Source of the DNA: Microvelia longipes | Lineage: Eukaryota > Arthropoda > Insecta > Hemiptera > Veliidae | NCBI GenBank assembly: GCA_018340805.1 | Contig: JACMZG010001870.1 | Coordinates: 46,876,809 to 46,940,808 of the forward strand | DNA length: 64,000 bases | Direction of reading: 5' to 3' | Shown: one piece after another, positions 1 through 11,744 of the stretch | Numbering within the stretch: position 1 is the stretch's first letter | How the letters are laid out: each line of letters begins with the position of its first letter | The notes under the pieces: model-generated | Databases searched by the model: none | Told to the model about the DNA's origin: nothing | What the model saw: only the letters and a program-made list of their open reading frames with translations | Program-made: the position numbers and the translations under genes

Positions 1-63
1 TTTATGTAATTTATTTAGTTTACACATACCGAGTCCATTCGGATACAATTATCCTCATCTGAC

Positions 64-425
64 AAATATATATTTTTTTGAGGTAGTACGTAATTGAGCA
101 CTTTATTGGACCGTTTTTAGGATGAGAAGCCAATCATTATTGTTATAAGAGGTTATTTAGTACTTTCCACCTCCGAGGACAATAATGAATGTAAAAAAAC
201 TCCTAGGACGTAAAAGTAATTCATATATTGCCGCCATTACTGTAATGTAGCGTGTTCAAAAAACAATCTGTGTAAAACCTTCATAAGGTTTCTTTAAAAA
301 CGTTAATTTTGTTTCTGTTTTTGTTCGTAGACTAATTTTTTTTTTTCGTTTTTAAGAGGTGTTCTAATTGACAATTTTTGTGTGTTTATTTGTAAAGCTT
401 TTACATTTTTGAGTAAATAAATACA
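64..425 (+). repeat. Dispersed repeat copy, inverted mate at 24355-24722
   Basis: The sequence from GAGGTAGTACGTAATTGAGC through the block with GCCGCCATTACTGTAATGTA to the TTTGTGTGTTTATTTG end matches the reverse complement of 24355-24722 almost base for base. I see no coding frame or target duplication, so the class is unknown. Both copies are AT-rich. Confidence 0.75.
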
Positions 426-544
426 AATATTAAATATGTTAATCTTTTTTAATTTTCGTCGGTTTTTCTTTAAGTTTTTTTTTTTGGCTGAGAGGCCCCA
501 GGAGGGCTTCCGCCCTCGTCCTCAATGGCCAGTCCGCCCCTGTA

Positions 545-770
545 TGTAGGAGATTTTTGTTCCCATGCGTTTCTATAGGACAAGATAATTTTCAAACGCT
601 TCTCGGATTGAAATGAAACTTGGTACGAAAATCAACCTTGTTAATGTCCCGTACCCTATTCTTTATTAAATACGTGAGACGTCATTAACTCACAAAAATG
701 TCAAAAATCACACACCTACATATAATGTTTAGATTGAGGTAAAATTGTTTACACTTATACTATTACGAGT
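545..770 (+). repeat. Dispersed repeat fragment (ACGTCATTAAC family)
   Basis: It contains the block GAAATGAAACTTGGTACGAA, then AATGTCCCGTACCCTATT and GAGACGTCATTAACTCAC. It matches the arms of the inverted repeat at 20490-20915. Related wording (TTTATGACGTCATTAACCCG) occurs in the 33340-34148 element. GC-rich GCGAAGCGACC sequence follows at 980-1040. No protein is evident. Confidence 0.65.
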
Positions 771-1129
771 GTGTCAAGTTTCATTTTATTATCAGTATTA
801 GTTCCGGTTTTATAGATTGACATATATATGTCAAACAAAACATTGTGTCATTGATTGACATAATGTAAACAAATCACGTTTTTGGACTAATACATTTGAA
901 AATTCGCTTATATCTTGGCATCATTCCACTTATATAAACCTGTAGTATGACGAACTGATAAAGTACAACTACCATGTGGCCGCGAAGCGACCACAAAGAG
1001 ACGCGGAGGTCGCAAAGTGGAGCAGCAAAGAGGCCGGATGCCCCTTGTTCGATTTTTACAGCAATATATCATGAAAATCATCTGTAATGTAATATCTGGA
1101 GTATACCTACCTATTTTAAATCAATTTCT

Positions 1130-1702
1130 GACTCATAAAGAACAAAATTAGCTTTTAATCAAATATTTTCGAGTCACGAGTGCAATATTTCAAGTGCTCT
1201 TTATTTCCTATATTTTTATTATTAATTTTCAAGAATAAATGATAAGAATGTTATTAATAATTAGTTTACAGGTTTGAAGTGATCTCAGCTTCTGTTTGTT
1301 TTACCAGTAAAAAAAATAATTTAAACGATTAAAAATAATTGTTATAGATAGATTAATTCTGATATTTTTTTAATTATGTATAATATTTTTGGAGTTTCGC
1401 GTTTCTTATGCTACTTTAATAATTTTAAAAAGTAGCTGCATGGAATACAGGATGTTTATTTAGAGTCTTCGACAGATCGAACTCGTGTGTTGCTGGTCCT
1501 TAGAATTTTAATGATTATCCAAAGCGTAAACTGTTGTTACTTCGGTCTTGCTGCGCTCGACAAGTTGAATTGCTGTGAATTCCTACTACTATTTACTCTA
1601 GTAGTAGTAGTAGTAAGAGTGGACAGTAGTCAAGCGTGGTGGTATACCAATGGTATACCACACCATTGGGTCCTTTCCACCAACCCCGAAGTCAACCACC
1701 TA
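1130..1702. other. AT-rich stretch without recognised gene
   Basis: I see no exon of the channel gene here. There is a short GTAGTAGTAGTAG run near 1600-1615. The open frame at 1487-1780 on the + strand overlaps the antisense of the LINE relic and has no recognisable features. Confidence 0.5.
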
Positions 1703-1957
1703 TCACTGTACTTCCACTACTTTCTCCTCGTCGAACCTCCTGCTACGATGCATGAAAGTAAGAATGTCCTGCCATCTTAGAGACTCCATTTCCTCTTTCA
1801 GTAGCGTTCCAGTTGCAAATATTTGAAACCTGAGCCTTCCAAACCCTTCACACGTTGCCAAATAATGATAGGCTGTTTCTTCCTCATTGTCTTCACATAT
1901 TGCACATATTGGGCTCTCAGTCACCTTTATTAGGGCTAAATGCCTATTAAGCCTGCA
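1703..1957 (-). pseudogene. LINE RNase H / C-terminal relic
   Basis: On the minus strand it reads CRLNRHLALIKVTESPICAI followed by CEDNEEETAYHYLATCEGFG and RLRFQIFATGTLLKEEMESL. The pattern (RLNxHLxLxxVTESPxCxxC then EETAxHxLxxCxxxxxxR) is the RNase H domain end of I/R1-type non-LTR retrotransposon polyproteins. Only the C-terminal about 85 residues are left; upstream the similarity stops abruptly and no RT is seen. It is a 5'-truncated dead copy. Confidence 0.75.
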
Positions 1958-2173
1958 CTATTTACTCTAAGTTTCGATATCATACGATATATCGAACGCT
2001 GAAAATCATTAAAAGGAGTTATCTGCCGTTAAAATTATAAAATATAATAGTCAATAATTTAAAAATGACCACCAATGTTGAATGAAATTTTGACTTATAG
2101 ATGTACATTTATGTCAAATTTTGTGTCGATTAATCAAATTTTCAATTTTTAAAATTGAAATACAATACAACTT

Positions 2174-2530
2174 GCGGTTGTATTTACCGCAAGTTGAAGA
2201 AGCAATCGAAGAATCAGCTACCGTCGATTCTTGCTGTTGGATAGGAATATCCCTGGACCGGTTTCGGCATAACGCCATCATCAACAGGCGGGGTCTCAAC
2301 TAATAAAGTTATATCAGTGATTAACTTCTAGTCTCAATGAGCACGACGAGCCCTCTGAAGATCTTCAGAGGGCTCGTCGTGCTCATTGAGACTAGAAGTT
2401 AATCACTGATATAACTTTATTAGTTGAGAGCTCGAGTGTTGCCCCGCCTGCTGATGATGGCGTTATGCCGAAACCGGTCCAGGGATATTCCTATCCAACA
2501 GCAAGAATCGACGGTAGCTGATTCTTCGAA
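2174..2530. mobile_element. Palindromic element with hammerhead motif (copy 1)
   Basis: A near-perfect palindrome is centred between 2361 and 2362 (CTGAAGATCTTCAG). The arms match for about 165 bp each, the left arm lacking about 12 bp (around CTCGAGTGTTG). The outer end carries GAAGAATCAGCTACCGTCGA. The same element recurs at 28440-28835 and, interrupted, at 52385-52920. The right arm contains an intact hammerhead core on the + strand; the left-arm counterpart (minus strand) has TTGATGA in place of CTGATGA. It ends about 230 bp before exon E1. Confidence 0.85.
2437..2500 (+). ncRNA. Hammerhead ribozyme, type I (intact core)
   Basis: In order: TGTTG (2437-2441), internal loop, CCTG (2447-2450), CTGATGA (2451-2457), a stem II hairpin with GGC/GCC, GAAA (2470-2473), CCGG, then GTC with predicted cleavage after 2479, CAGG (2480-2483), loop, CAACA (2496-2500). 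CCTG pairs CAGG and TGTTG pairs CAACA, giving a stem I with an internal loop as in natural type I hammerheads. Stem III is only the self-complementary ACCGGU, the very short form known from Penelope-like elements and retrozymes, which act as dimers. It is in sense with the TRPC gene. Confidence 0.75.
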
Positions 2531-2763
2531 GGTTACTACAGTTGGAAAATTACCATCTTCCAAGCAGCACAACTTTGGCAGGTGCTGCCTGATGCGGATT
2601 TTTAAGGTAAAGAAAAAGAAGTCCTTATCTTTATTCGCGATTAAACATTTTCGAGGCGTTTTTCTTGACGTGACAAAACTTTTAAGAAAATTAAAGACTA
2701 TTTTTCTTGCAAATTTTATAATTATAATTGATGTAATATTATACTTGACAATTGATGTTTCAG

Positions 2764-2906
2764 AGCTGGGAAGCGCTGCCAGCTGACACAGCGACATTCA
2801 CACCGGATATAACTCCTTTGATATTAGCAGCTCATAGAGATAATTATGAAATTATTAAGATACTATTAGACAGGGGAGCCACTCTTCCTATGCCTCATGA
2901 TGTTAG
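2764..2906 (+). CDS. TRPC exon E1: last ankyrin repeat
   Basis: The exon opens after TTTCAG with [19 protein letters not shown] and continues through an ankyrin-type helix pair ([20 protein letters not shown], then [12 protein letters not shown]). It ends inside an Arg codon (AG|G) before donor GTTGGT. It gives residues 1-47 of the part visible here. The HD of its last residues supplies the histidine of the TRPC zinc site completed in E2. An upstream exon must exist because the exon starts at an AG acceptor and not at a Met. I see no candidate for it in 1-2763. Confidence 0.93.
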
Positions 2907-2964
2907 GTTGGTAATACAATCATCCTAGACTTTTAAAAATAGTATTCGCCGCAATTCAAATAAT

Positions 2965-3165
2965 TTGAGTGATCTATTATTATTATATATATTATTATCT
3001 TATTATATATTATTATTATTAATTATTATATTATATTATTTAATTATTATATATTATTATCTATTATTATTATTTATATATTATTATCTATTTATTATTA
3101 TATTATTATATTTATCTATTTATTATTATTTTATATTATTATCTATTTTATTTATTATTTATGGA
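2965..3165. repeat. TTA/TAT microsatellite
   Basis: Irregular (TTA)n/(TAT)n low-complexity sequence directly after exon E1 in intron 1. The open frames over it translate to Tyr/Ile/Leu runs and are not genes. Confidence 0.9.
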
Positions 3166-3364
3166 GTAACCTTTTATTTGGGTGAACTGTTTCCCAAGTA
3201 TCGTGATTACGTTTCCTCTTTTAGTGACTTTAAATGCATATATAATTCATCTAAATTATCTAAATAAGATAATTAATTTTAAATTAATTTATTTTATTAT
3301 TTTTTTATTGACTCATTTTATTTATTTGACTATTTTATTTATTTTATTATTTATTCATTTTCAT

Positions 3365-3545
3365 TATTTGACTCATTTTGTACTACTTCAAATCAATTTT
3401 TTTTAAAAAATATACCTTTCATTATGAAGGAAAAGCATAGTCTGCCCATCCAGAGTGAGGACCTACATATGAATGCGTTCTCTCAAAATATTAGAAAATT
3501 GCACAAATTCCAGTTTTTTGCGATTTTAAGAGAAATCTTTAGAAA
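3365..3545 (+). repeat. Fragment of TAGTCCAAGAGCC inverted-repeat family
   Basis: It carries GACTCATTTTGTACTACTTC, then GAAGGAAAAGCATAGTCTGC and CCATCCAGAGTGAGGACC. These match the arms of the elements at 37153-38223 and 57948-58246. Only one arm is present and the terminal TIR is lost. Confidence 0.65.
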
Positions 3546-3764
3546 TTTTAAGATTCCATAAGGAATGGGTTTGGTACAAGTAAGGAACATTTTTTGTATA
3601 CGTACCTGTATTTATTATGCTAAACTTCTTGGAATGAATTATAGATATCATACATGGAAGTAGTTATCTATAGATAACTTTCAAAATGGGAAAAATTAAA
3701 TTTGACAATCGTTTTGACGCGGTTGCCACAAGTTGGATTTTGAACTTGATATCACTGTAGCTCT

Positions 3765-4490
3765 AATAGACTACAAGAGACTACATTTACATTCTCATTT
3801 GTCTACAAGAGAGTACAAGAGATTACATTTACATTCTCATTAGTTACATTAATACAGTCTTCATAATATATTAGTCTACAAGAGGACTACATTTACATTC
3901 TCATTAGTCTACAAGAGACTCATTTACATTCTCATTAGTCACAAGAGACTACATTTACATTCTCATTAGTCTACAAGAGACTACATTTACATTCTCATTA
4001 GTCTACAAGAGACTACATTTACATTCTCATTAGTCTACAAGAGACTACATTTATATTCTTATTAGTCTACAAGAGACTACATTTACATTCTCTACAAGAG
4101 ACTACATTTACATTCTCATTAGTCTACAAGAGACTACATTTACATTTCATTAGTCTACAAGAGAACTACATTTACATTCTCTACAATTTATTCTCATTAG
4201 TCTACAAGACTACATTTATATTCTTATTAGTCTACAAGAGACTACAGTCTCATTAGTCTAAAGAGACTACATTTACATTCTCATTAGTTCTACAAGAGAC
4301 TAATTTATTTCTTTTAGTCTAAGAGACTAATTTACATTCTCATTAGTCTACAAGAGATAATTTACCATTAGTCTACAAGAGACTACATTTACATTCTCAT
4401 TAGTCTACTACTCTTATTAGTCTACAAGAGTCTTAGTCTACAAGAGACTACATTTACATTCTCAGTCTTACATTTATTCACAGTCATTAG
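3765..4490. repeat. 32-bp tandem array
   Basis: About 20 copies of a 32-bp unit (CTACAAGAGACTACATTTAC plus ATTCTCATTAGT) with many internal deletions towards the 3' side. It occupies the end of intron 1 and stops about 50 bp before exon E2. Confidence 0.93.
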
Positions 4491-4542
4491 TCTTGCCTAC
4501 ATTCCACAAGAGATCACTCAGTATTAATATGATATTTTTAAG

Positions 4543-4744
4543 GTGCGGGTGCGAAGAATGTGTTACTAGCAGACAAGAAGATTCACTGAGGCATTCGAGG
4601 TCTAGGATAAACGCATACAGAGCACTAGCATCTCCTTCATTAATAGCTTTATCGTCCAAGGATCCTATACTAACAGCCTTCGAGCTCTCCTGGGAGCTTA
4701 GGAGACTGTCCTTTATGGAACATGAATTTAAGACTGAGTACCAG
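4543..4744 (+). CDS. TRPC exon E2: zinc-motif and linker helices
   Basis: The exon begins with the third base of the split Arg and reads [20 protein letters not shown], the conserved CxCxxC of TRPC channels that with a preceding His binds zinc in solved TRPC structures. It continues with [20 protein letters not shown] and helices ending in EFKTEYQ before donor GTACGT (phase 0). The 32-bp tandem array of the preceding intron stops only about 50 bp before this exon, leaving little room for a branch point and pyrimidine tract (GATATTTTTAAG acceptor). Confidence 0.95.
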
Positions 4745-4935
4745 GTACGTATGCGTCACTAACCTATTTCCCAAAATTTGGCATCGTCACTTGTGTAGGA
4801 CGTATAATAAACAAAATCATAAATGTCTTACCTACATGGATTGCGATAAAAAAATAATTTGTTCTCTTTATTCCTCGAAACTTGATAAATACATAACTTC
4901 AGTGAGCGCCGTGGAATGATCTACAACATTAACAA

Positions 4936-5166
4936 CACTAACTTCGTCTTTTCACCAATAAGCTTTAATTTAACTCTGAGCAGAGCCGGCTTTCGACATA
5001 GTGCCATCTACAGTGCCGGTGAGATGTTGAGTCTTTCAATTCTTGGAGTCAGACTATAAGAATTGAAAGACTCAACATCTCACCGGCACTGTAGATGCCA
5101 TTATGTCGAAAGCCGGCTCTGCTCAGAGTTAAATTAAAGCTTATTGGTGTAAAGACGAAGTTGGTG
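4936..5166. mobile_element. Palindromic element with degenerate hammerhead arms
   Basis: Two arms of about 105 bp run CTAACTTCGTC inward to GACTCAACATCTCACCGGCA and back, with a spacer of about 15 bp. The arm reads CACTGTAGATG, then CGAAAGCCGGCTCTG, like the hammerhead families here but with CTGTAGA in place of CTGATGA, so it is probably inactive. It lies in intron 2. A GCGAAGC-type repeat fragment follows at 5167-5245. Confidence 0.75.
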
Positions 5167-5779
5167 GACAATGGAAGAAGTGAGAATAAGCGAAGCAATT
5201 CCGATGTAGTGAGGAAAGGTTTTGAAGTACCCTGAACCCGGTTTTTATTTAAAGTTTTATATTATCGAATTTGGCTACACAAAAAGTTCTTGATAAACGG
5301 CATTGTTTTAATAATATCGCAATGTTCTTTATGTGACTTGAATCTGTACACCTTCCAAGTTTCCAGGCCTATTCAGATCCACTTAAAAAGGTTTAATTAA
5401 TTCAAACTTTTCACATGCCGTTTGTCATAACTTTTATGGCTTGATTCCAAATAATATAATTACGAAAAGTTTTTATAACATAGTTTCTGGAAAGGTCAAG
5501 TTCACTTTTATAATTTCATTATAAGTGTATTTTTTTATATTTAAGTATAAAAATAGTAAAAAAAAAACAAGAAGATTAATATGTTGAGAGAAACATAATG
5601 TATGTATAAAAAAATACAATATGATGCTGCTTATTTACTATAAGTTGCATACACAGCATACATATACAAGATAAAAATTAAATTAAAAAAAACATTTGTA
5701 TTGAAAATAGATAGATTGTTCAACATGATTAGGAAAAATTAATACTGTAGTTGGCTCTGCTGATCAAAAATTTTCTAAA

Positions 5780-6080
5780 AAAAATTCGATCACATCACAT
5801 TCGGCTTTTTAATATTTCCCCTAATTCTCTTAGCAAATTTAAAAAAAAAACCTATCCGGAAAAAATTCCGGATAGCACAACTGCATCTAAAGATTGATTT
5901 TTGTACAAACTCTCTAGCAAAAAGACACTGACTACGATTATCACAGACACACACACATACAGACAGAAAACTTTGAGAAAACCTTTCAGGAGGCCTTAAA
6001 ACACCAAAAACGGATAATTCCAGTAACATCTCTGTTTTGGACTTTTTGCTAACACAATTCTATTCCTATACACCTACGGA
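5780..6080 (-). repeat. Partial copy of the 33340-34148 repeat family
   Basis: The minus-strand reading has TATAGGAATAGAATTG, then a TCCGTTT-type block, TGAAAGG and a GT-rich stretch (ACACACACACATACAGACAG on the + strand). It parallels the first 150 bp of 33340-34148. Further ends are not clear. Confidence 0.5.
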
Positions 6081-6129
6081 ATAAATGAAGAAAATTAAAA
6101 ATAGCATTTATGTTAACTTAATCGTTTGA

Positions 6130-7103
6130 CCAAATCGCCTAGTATTTTCTACAGCCTCCTTCATTTTCAAAAATCACTTTTTAGTTCCCGAGACACCCAA
6201 ATTTGCCAATTTTCGGCTTTGGACTAACTTAGCTTAATGAAACAGGTCTCGTTTGATTGTCCTCTTTGGGCTTTACATAAGAACCTATTTTTAAACTAAT
6301 CTACTCTTGAGTTTGCATAATAAATTTGACCACTAAGACTGAAAATACACTTTTTCATTATTTTCAAATCCTGGTGGGGACAATATTTTTTTATCGTTTT
6401 TTTACATTATGGAAGTTTATAACTAAAAAAGAATTCGAACACAGGTACTCTGGCTTTGAGTGGTCGTATCGACTCTGGACCACTTTGTTTCAACTCGCAA
6501 GCCTAAAAACTTCTAAAACGACTCCACGCTTGAAATATGTGGTTTACTGGTCATATTTTAAGTTTTATGGTAATCGAACAGCTTTTTCGACTTTTTGGTC
6601 AAAATACCTTTAACTATACCTTTACCTATGTTTTATTAGCAAAGAAACCCCAGGGTAAACCCTATTTTCAATAGAAATCAGTATATTTTTGTGAAATCGT
6701 TAAACTGAAAAACTGCTGATTTTAAAAACGCTGTAGAGTACTTCAAAACCAAAATAAACAATATGTAACATATTAGGCCTTATGGTCACCTTATAACCAA
6801 AAATATTTTCAATTTTTCCATATTATCTTCCTTGTTAAAAATATTTTCAGTCTCTGTGGCCAAATTTATTTTGCAAACTCACAAGTAGATTAGCAGCAGT
6901 AGAACAAAAAAATATTGGTTTTTATGTAAAGCCTAAAGAAGACACTTTGAAACGAGACCAGTTTCATTAAGCTAGGTTAAGCCAAAGCCGAAATATTAAG
7001 CCTCAAAAATTAGCAAAAAACGCAAAATTTGGGTATCTTGGGAACTGAAAATTGATTTTTGAAAATGAAGGAGGCTGTAGAAAATATGAATGCTAGGCGT
7101 TTT
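6130..7103. mobile_element. Fold-back element, about 970 bp
   Basis: The left arm has GCCTAGTATTTTCTACAGCC, then GGCTTTACATAAGAACC and TCAGTATTTTCA-type text. It returns inverted at 6845-7103 (GGTTTTTATGTAAAGCC, then GGAGGCTGTAGAAAATAT). The arms are about 240 bp with about 85 percent identity by eye. Internal open frames are not recognisable. It is a non-autonomous inverted-repeat transposon in intron 2, class unknown. Confidence 0.7.
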
Positions 7104-7364
7104 GAACTACCTATGGGTAGGACCAACACAGAAAAAAAAATATCAATTTTTATTTTTTTCGAGCAACATCTCTGGATCACTTGAAATGGATTGACCCATA
7201 AATATTTTTATGTAAACTTATCATGGTTTTTGTTTAATTCATTTACACATTTCCTAATATTCTGGCAGTATGCCACTTACTAAAACTTGAAATACGACAA
7301 CCTTATACAGGAAAAGAATGAAGCTGCGAAGCGGCCAAGAGTGTCATGGCCTATTTTTTACTGA

Positions 7365-8791
<1,427 letters not shown>

Positions 8792-8799
8792 GCAAAAAG

Positions 8800-9342
8800 C
8801 TTAGAATAATACTTTATATAGAAGGAGCACTACTGATAACACGAAAGCCGGTTCACTGGTGCAACTAAGTAATGCTGCCACCCTTACAATATACAATTTT
8901 CTAAAAAAAAGTTGGCAATACTTCCGGTTGCTGAATTATTATGTTCTATTATTAATTAATGATTGATTATTCATAAAATAATAATATAAATATTGGTGCA
9001 TTACAATATTTTATGCATTTTAAATTGTAGTTCATTGTATTTATTAAAATTATATATAAAAAGTAGTTCTCGTCAACTAAATGTAGATTCTTGTATTTCG
9101 CCACCCTTTTGCCATCTAAGACCAGTTTTATTAAATACTCAGCAGGTGTTTTAAGTTATTATATTTGTTCTTTACGATCTTTCTTCATTAATAGATATTT
9201 ATGACACATATTTAAAATAATGTTTTGTTGTCAGGTTGGCAGCATTACTTAGTTGCACCAGTCAAACCGGCTTTCGTGTTATCAGTGGAATTACATTGTG
9301 TTTACGGTCCTGTGCTCCTTCTATATATAGTATTATTCTAAG
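8800..9342. mobile_element. MITE, CTTAGAATAATAC family (complete copy)
   Basis: A 543-bp element whose ends CTTAGAATAATAC and GTATTATTCTAAG are inverted. It is flanked by direct GCAAAAAG at 8792-8799 and 9343-9350, an 8-bp target duplication. Long inner inverted repeats hold ACACGAAAGCCGGTT and TAAGTAATGCTGCCA. There is no coding capacity. An 8-bp duplication suggests hAT (or P-like) mobilisation. Other copies are at 11.75-12.64, 21.12-21.61 and 51.77-52.36 kb. Confidence 0.88.
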
Positions 9343-9350
9343 GCAAAAAG

Positions 9351-10161
9351 CAAAAAAAAGGTAACACTTCGTTAAGGTTACAAAAAAATCAGTGTTGCCA
9401 CTCGAGGACAAATCGTAAAGAAATAAACTATTCTGAAGTGAATAAGAGAAAATAACACCTCCTAATTAGCTAGGAAAACACAAAAAACCAAAGAAGATGA
9501 GAAAATCCATTAGAATGGGTAACCACTGAAATTAGTGAAGACGGGACTGAGAATCTCAAATCCCAAATCTACAATTAGATAAAACTCAGAGTTGAGCCTC
9601 GCCAGTTCGGCACTAGGTGGCAGCACCACACGGACCACTCATAGCGGGAAAGTCTTAAAGCTTTAAAATTGAAAACGCCACAGCACAGCACTCTACCGGC
9701 GGTTAAAGGAACTACCTGTGAGATGGCGTCAAAAATGAAATTTCCCTCAATTCCATCTTTTGATGGAATTGAAATCAAAAGATTTTGATATCAAAATTTG
9801 ATACACCAAGCCGGTAACGTAACTTCTCTCTCATTTATTTAAAAAAATACAACCTGCACGCTCAACCTACATTTCTTACAACCGTTGAATCTCACTGTGG
9901 AATCACCATAATGAAACATGAACTCACTCTTTTTTACAACAAGTCAACGATGTGCACTGATGATGATTTCTTGGAGTGTTGAAAGTGCCTCGCCAATAAA
10001 GTTTTATTTATATGGAGAGACATCATATTTTTTTATTATTATAGTAGACTCAAATTACTCTCTTTTTAATAATTTAATAAATATAAGTATGATAAATATT
10101 TTAAAGGCTCAATGATTATTGGTATTTCTAATTCAATTGTAATTGATTATATTTAACATGA
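9351..10161. other. Intron 3, distal part: nothing recognised
   Basis: AT-rich. A short inverted repeat is seen near 9735-9800 (CCATCTTTTGATGGAATTGA region). No gene or known element is visible. Confidence 0.4.
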
Positions 10162-10463
10162 AAAGAGTGTCCACATTGTGTGTTAATTAAAGCCAGCTTT
10201 TAACCTAAAGGTCATCATCAGCGCTAGACAGAAGAATATGAAGATATAAGTGAGTCTTATGATATCATGACTAAGACATGATATCATAAGGCATGACGTG
10301 ATATGTATCTCAATCATGATATCATAAGGCATGACGTGATATGTATCTCAATCATGATATCATAAGACTCAATTACATCTATACATTCTTCTCTCCGGCA
10401 CTATGATGACCTTTAGGTTAAAACCCGGTTTCGATTTAACTAAAAAGCTTTATAGAGAGACTT
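10162..10463. mobile_element. Palindromic element with degenerate hammerhead arms
   Basis: The arms carry TTTTAACCTAAAGGTCATCA and its inverse GATGACCTTTAGGTTAAAAC. Between them is a direct duplication of about 38 bp (ATGATATCATAAGGCATGAC and following). The reverse of the left arm reads CTGATGATGACC, then AAAA where GAAA is required; the right arm has CTATGATGA. Both ribozymes are therefore damaged. The element sits about 70 bp before exon E4. Confidence 0.7.
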
Positions 10464-10531
10464 CACGTACTAATTTTCACCAAACACACTACCTACACTA
10501 CACCTTATTAAAGTGCAATTGATTGTTTCAG

Positions 10532-10766
10532 TTCGTGTCTCATCCAAATGTGCAGCAGCTGTTAGCATCTATATGGTATGAGGGGTTACCAGGTTTTAGG
10601 CGACAGAACATGGTACTTCAAGCCTTACAGATCATAAGGATAGGCTCAATGTTTCCAGTCTTCTCGATAATGTACATGATAGCGCCCCACTCCAAGCCTG
10701 GCCAGACTCTAAGGAAGCCATTCATCAAATTCATTTGTCATTCAGCGTCTAATTTTACATTTTTAT
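10532..10766 (+). CDS. TRPC exon E4: pre-S1 region and start of S1
   Basis: It starts FVSHPNVQQLLASIWYEGLP, goes through GFRRQNMVLQALQIIRI and the hydrophobic pre-S1 elbow (MFPVFSIMYMIAP), and reaches KPFIKFICHSASNFTFL, the first half of S1. The donor is GTGAGT in phase 1. A tRNA-derived SINE begins only about 25 bp after the donor. The residue pattern matches the TRPC family throughout, with no stop or frameshift. Confidence 0.95.
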
Positions 10767-10789
10767 GTGAGTATGATCTTTTGAAAGAA

Positions 10790-11125
10790 GGGGTGGTGTA
10801 ATGGTTAGCATGTTTGCCAGCTAACCAGACAGTCCGGGTTCGATCCTGGTCAGAGCCTCTAAGATTTTTAGGCAATAGATAAATAGCCATTCACGTTTTG
10901 TCCCTCAAAAGAGACGTTAAACCAGTGGTTACGAGCCTGTGCGATGTCTGGATGTGCCTGTCTGGCTGAGCCTGTGCAACTCGTAATAGATCCTTAACCA
11001 TAGTTAAACCTGGATTTAGGCAACATTTTGGACTCTCAATTGTAGTAGTTTATAATATGTATATATATATTATATTTATATGTATATTATTATATATATA
11101 TATTATATATTATTATATATATATA

Positions 11126-11157
<32 letters not shown>

Positions 11158-11400
11158 GTTTCTGCCCTATGGTTTTGAGAGCAGGAAAGTCTAGTCTGGC
11201 AGTGGGGCACGTGTTGTTTCTGTTCAAAGCTATAGGAACTTATACTAAAGCCACGGCTTTCCTATGGATTAGACGCAAAATACCTGCACTAGGACTCATA
11301 ATAAAGAACACTATCTTCAATCTAAATGATTAAGCAAATAGGGCCCAACAACGTAGCCAACTTGCTAGGTGATCTCATCTCTCCCTAATTACTATCACTA
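10790..11400 (+). mobile_element. tRNA-derived SINE, family 1
   Basis: The head resembles a tRNA with A box TGGTGTAATGGTTAGCA and B box GGTTCGATCC, followed by a body with GAGACGTTAAACC, a (TA)n tract at 11055-11160 and a tail reading GCCCAACAACGTAGCC. Related copies are at 53005-53585 (+) and 46345-46812 (-). It begins about 25 bp after the E4 donor. Confidence 0.8.
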
Positions 11401-11744
11401 TTACTGAACTTTTGAAAATTGTTAAAAGAGATCATAGATAATGTTTAAGGTGGAAAAGATCAATTAAGCCTGCGTCAAGCAAGCTAATTAGTAGATTTAG
11501 TTTTGTTATTAGAAAAATATTTTTATGACGTCATTTACTGCCATTAATTGCAATAAATCATAAAATAATGTTAAAGATTTATAAGGTGATTTAATTCGAT
11601 GTAAACAAACCAAACGCATTTGGAGGTTATAACCTGACTTTTTATGAATGGCGTGTGACGTCATTGCAGGAATCTGTATAGGCTGTCAACATTGAAAATT
11701 CAGGACTATAATTTAACATGTCAAAAAAATTATTGCATTCATAA

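Noticed and set aside
2965..3406. Ile/Tyr/Leu-rich frames in intron 1
   Set aside because: Low-complexity TTA/TAT sequence that only looks membrane-like.
10790..10865. Functional tRNA gene
   Set aside because: A and B boxes are tRNA-like but the acceptor stem does not close and the sequence continues into a SINE body shared with two other copies.
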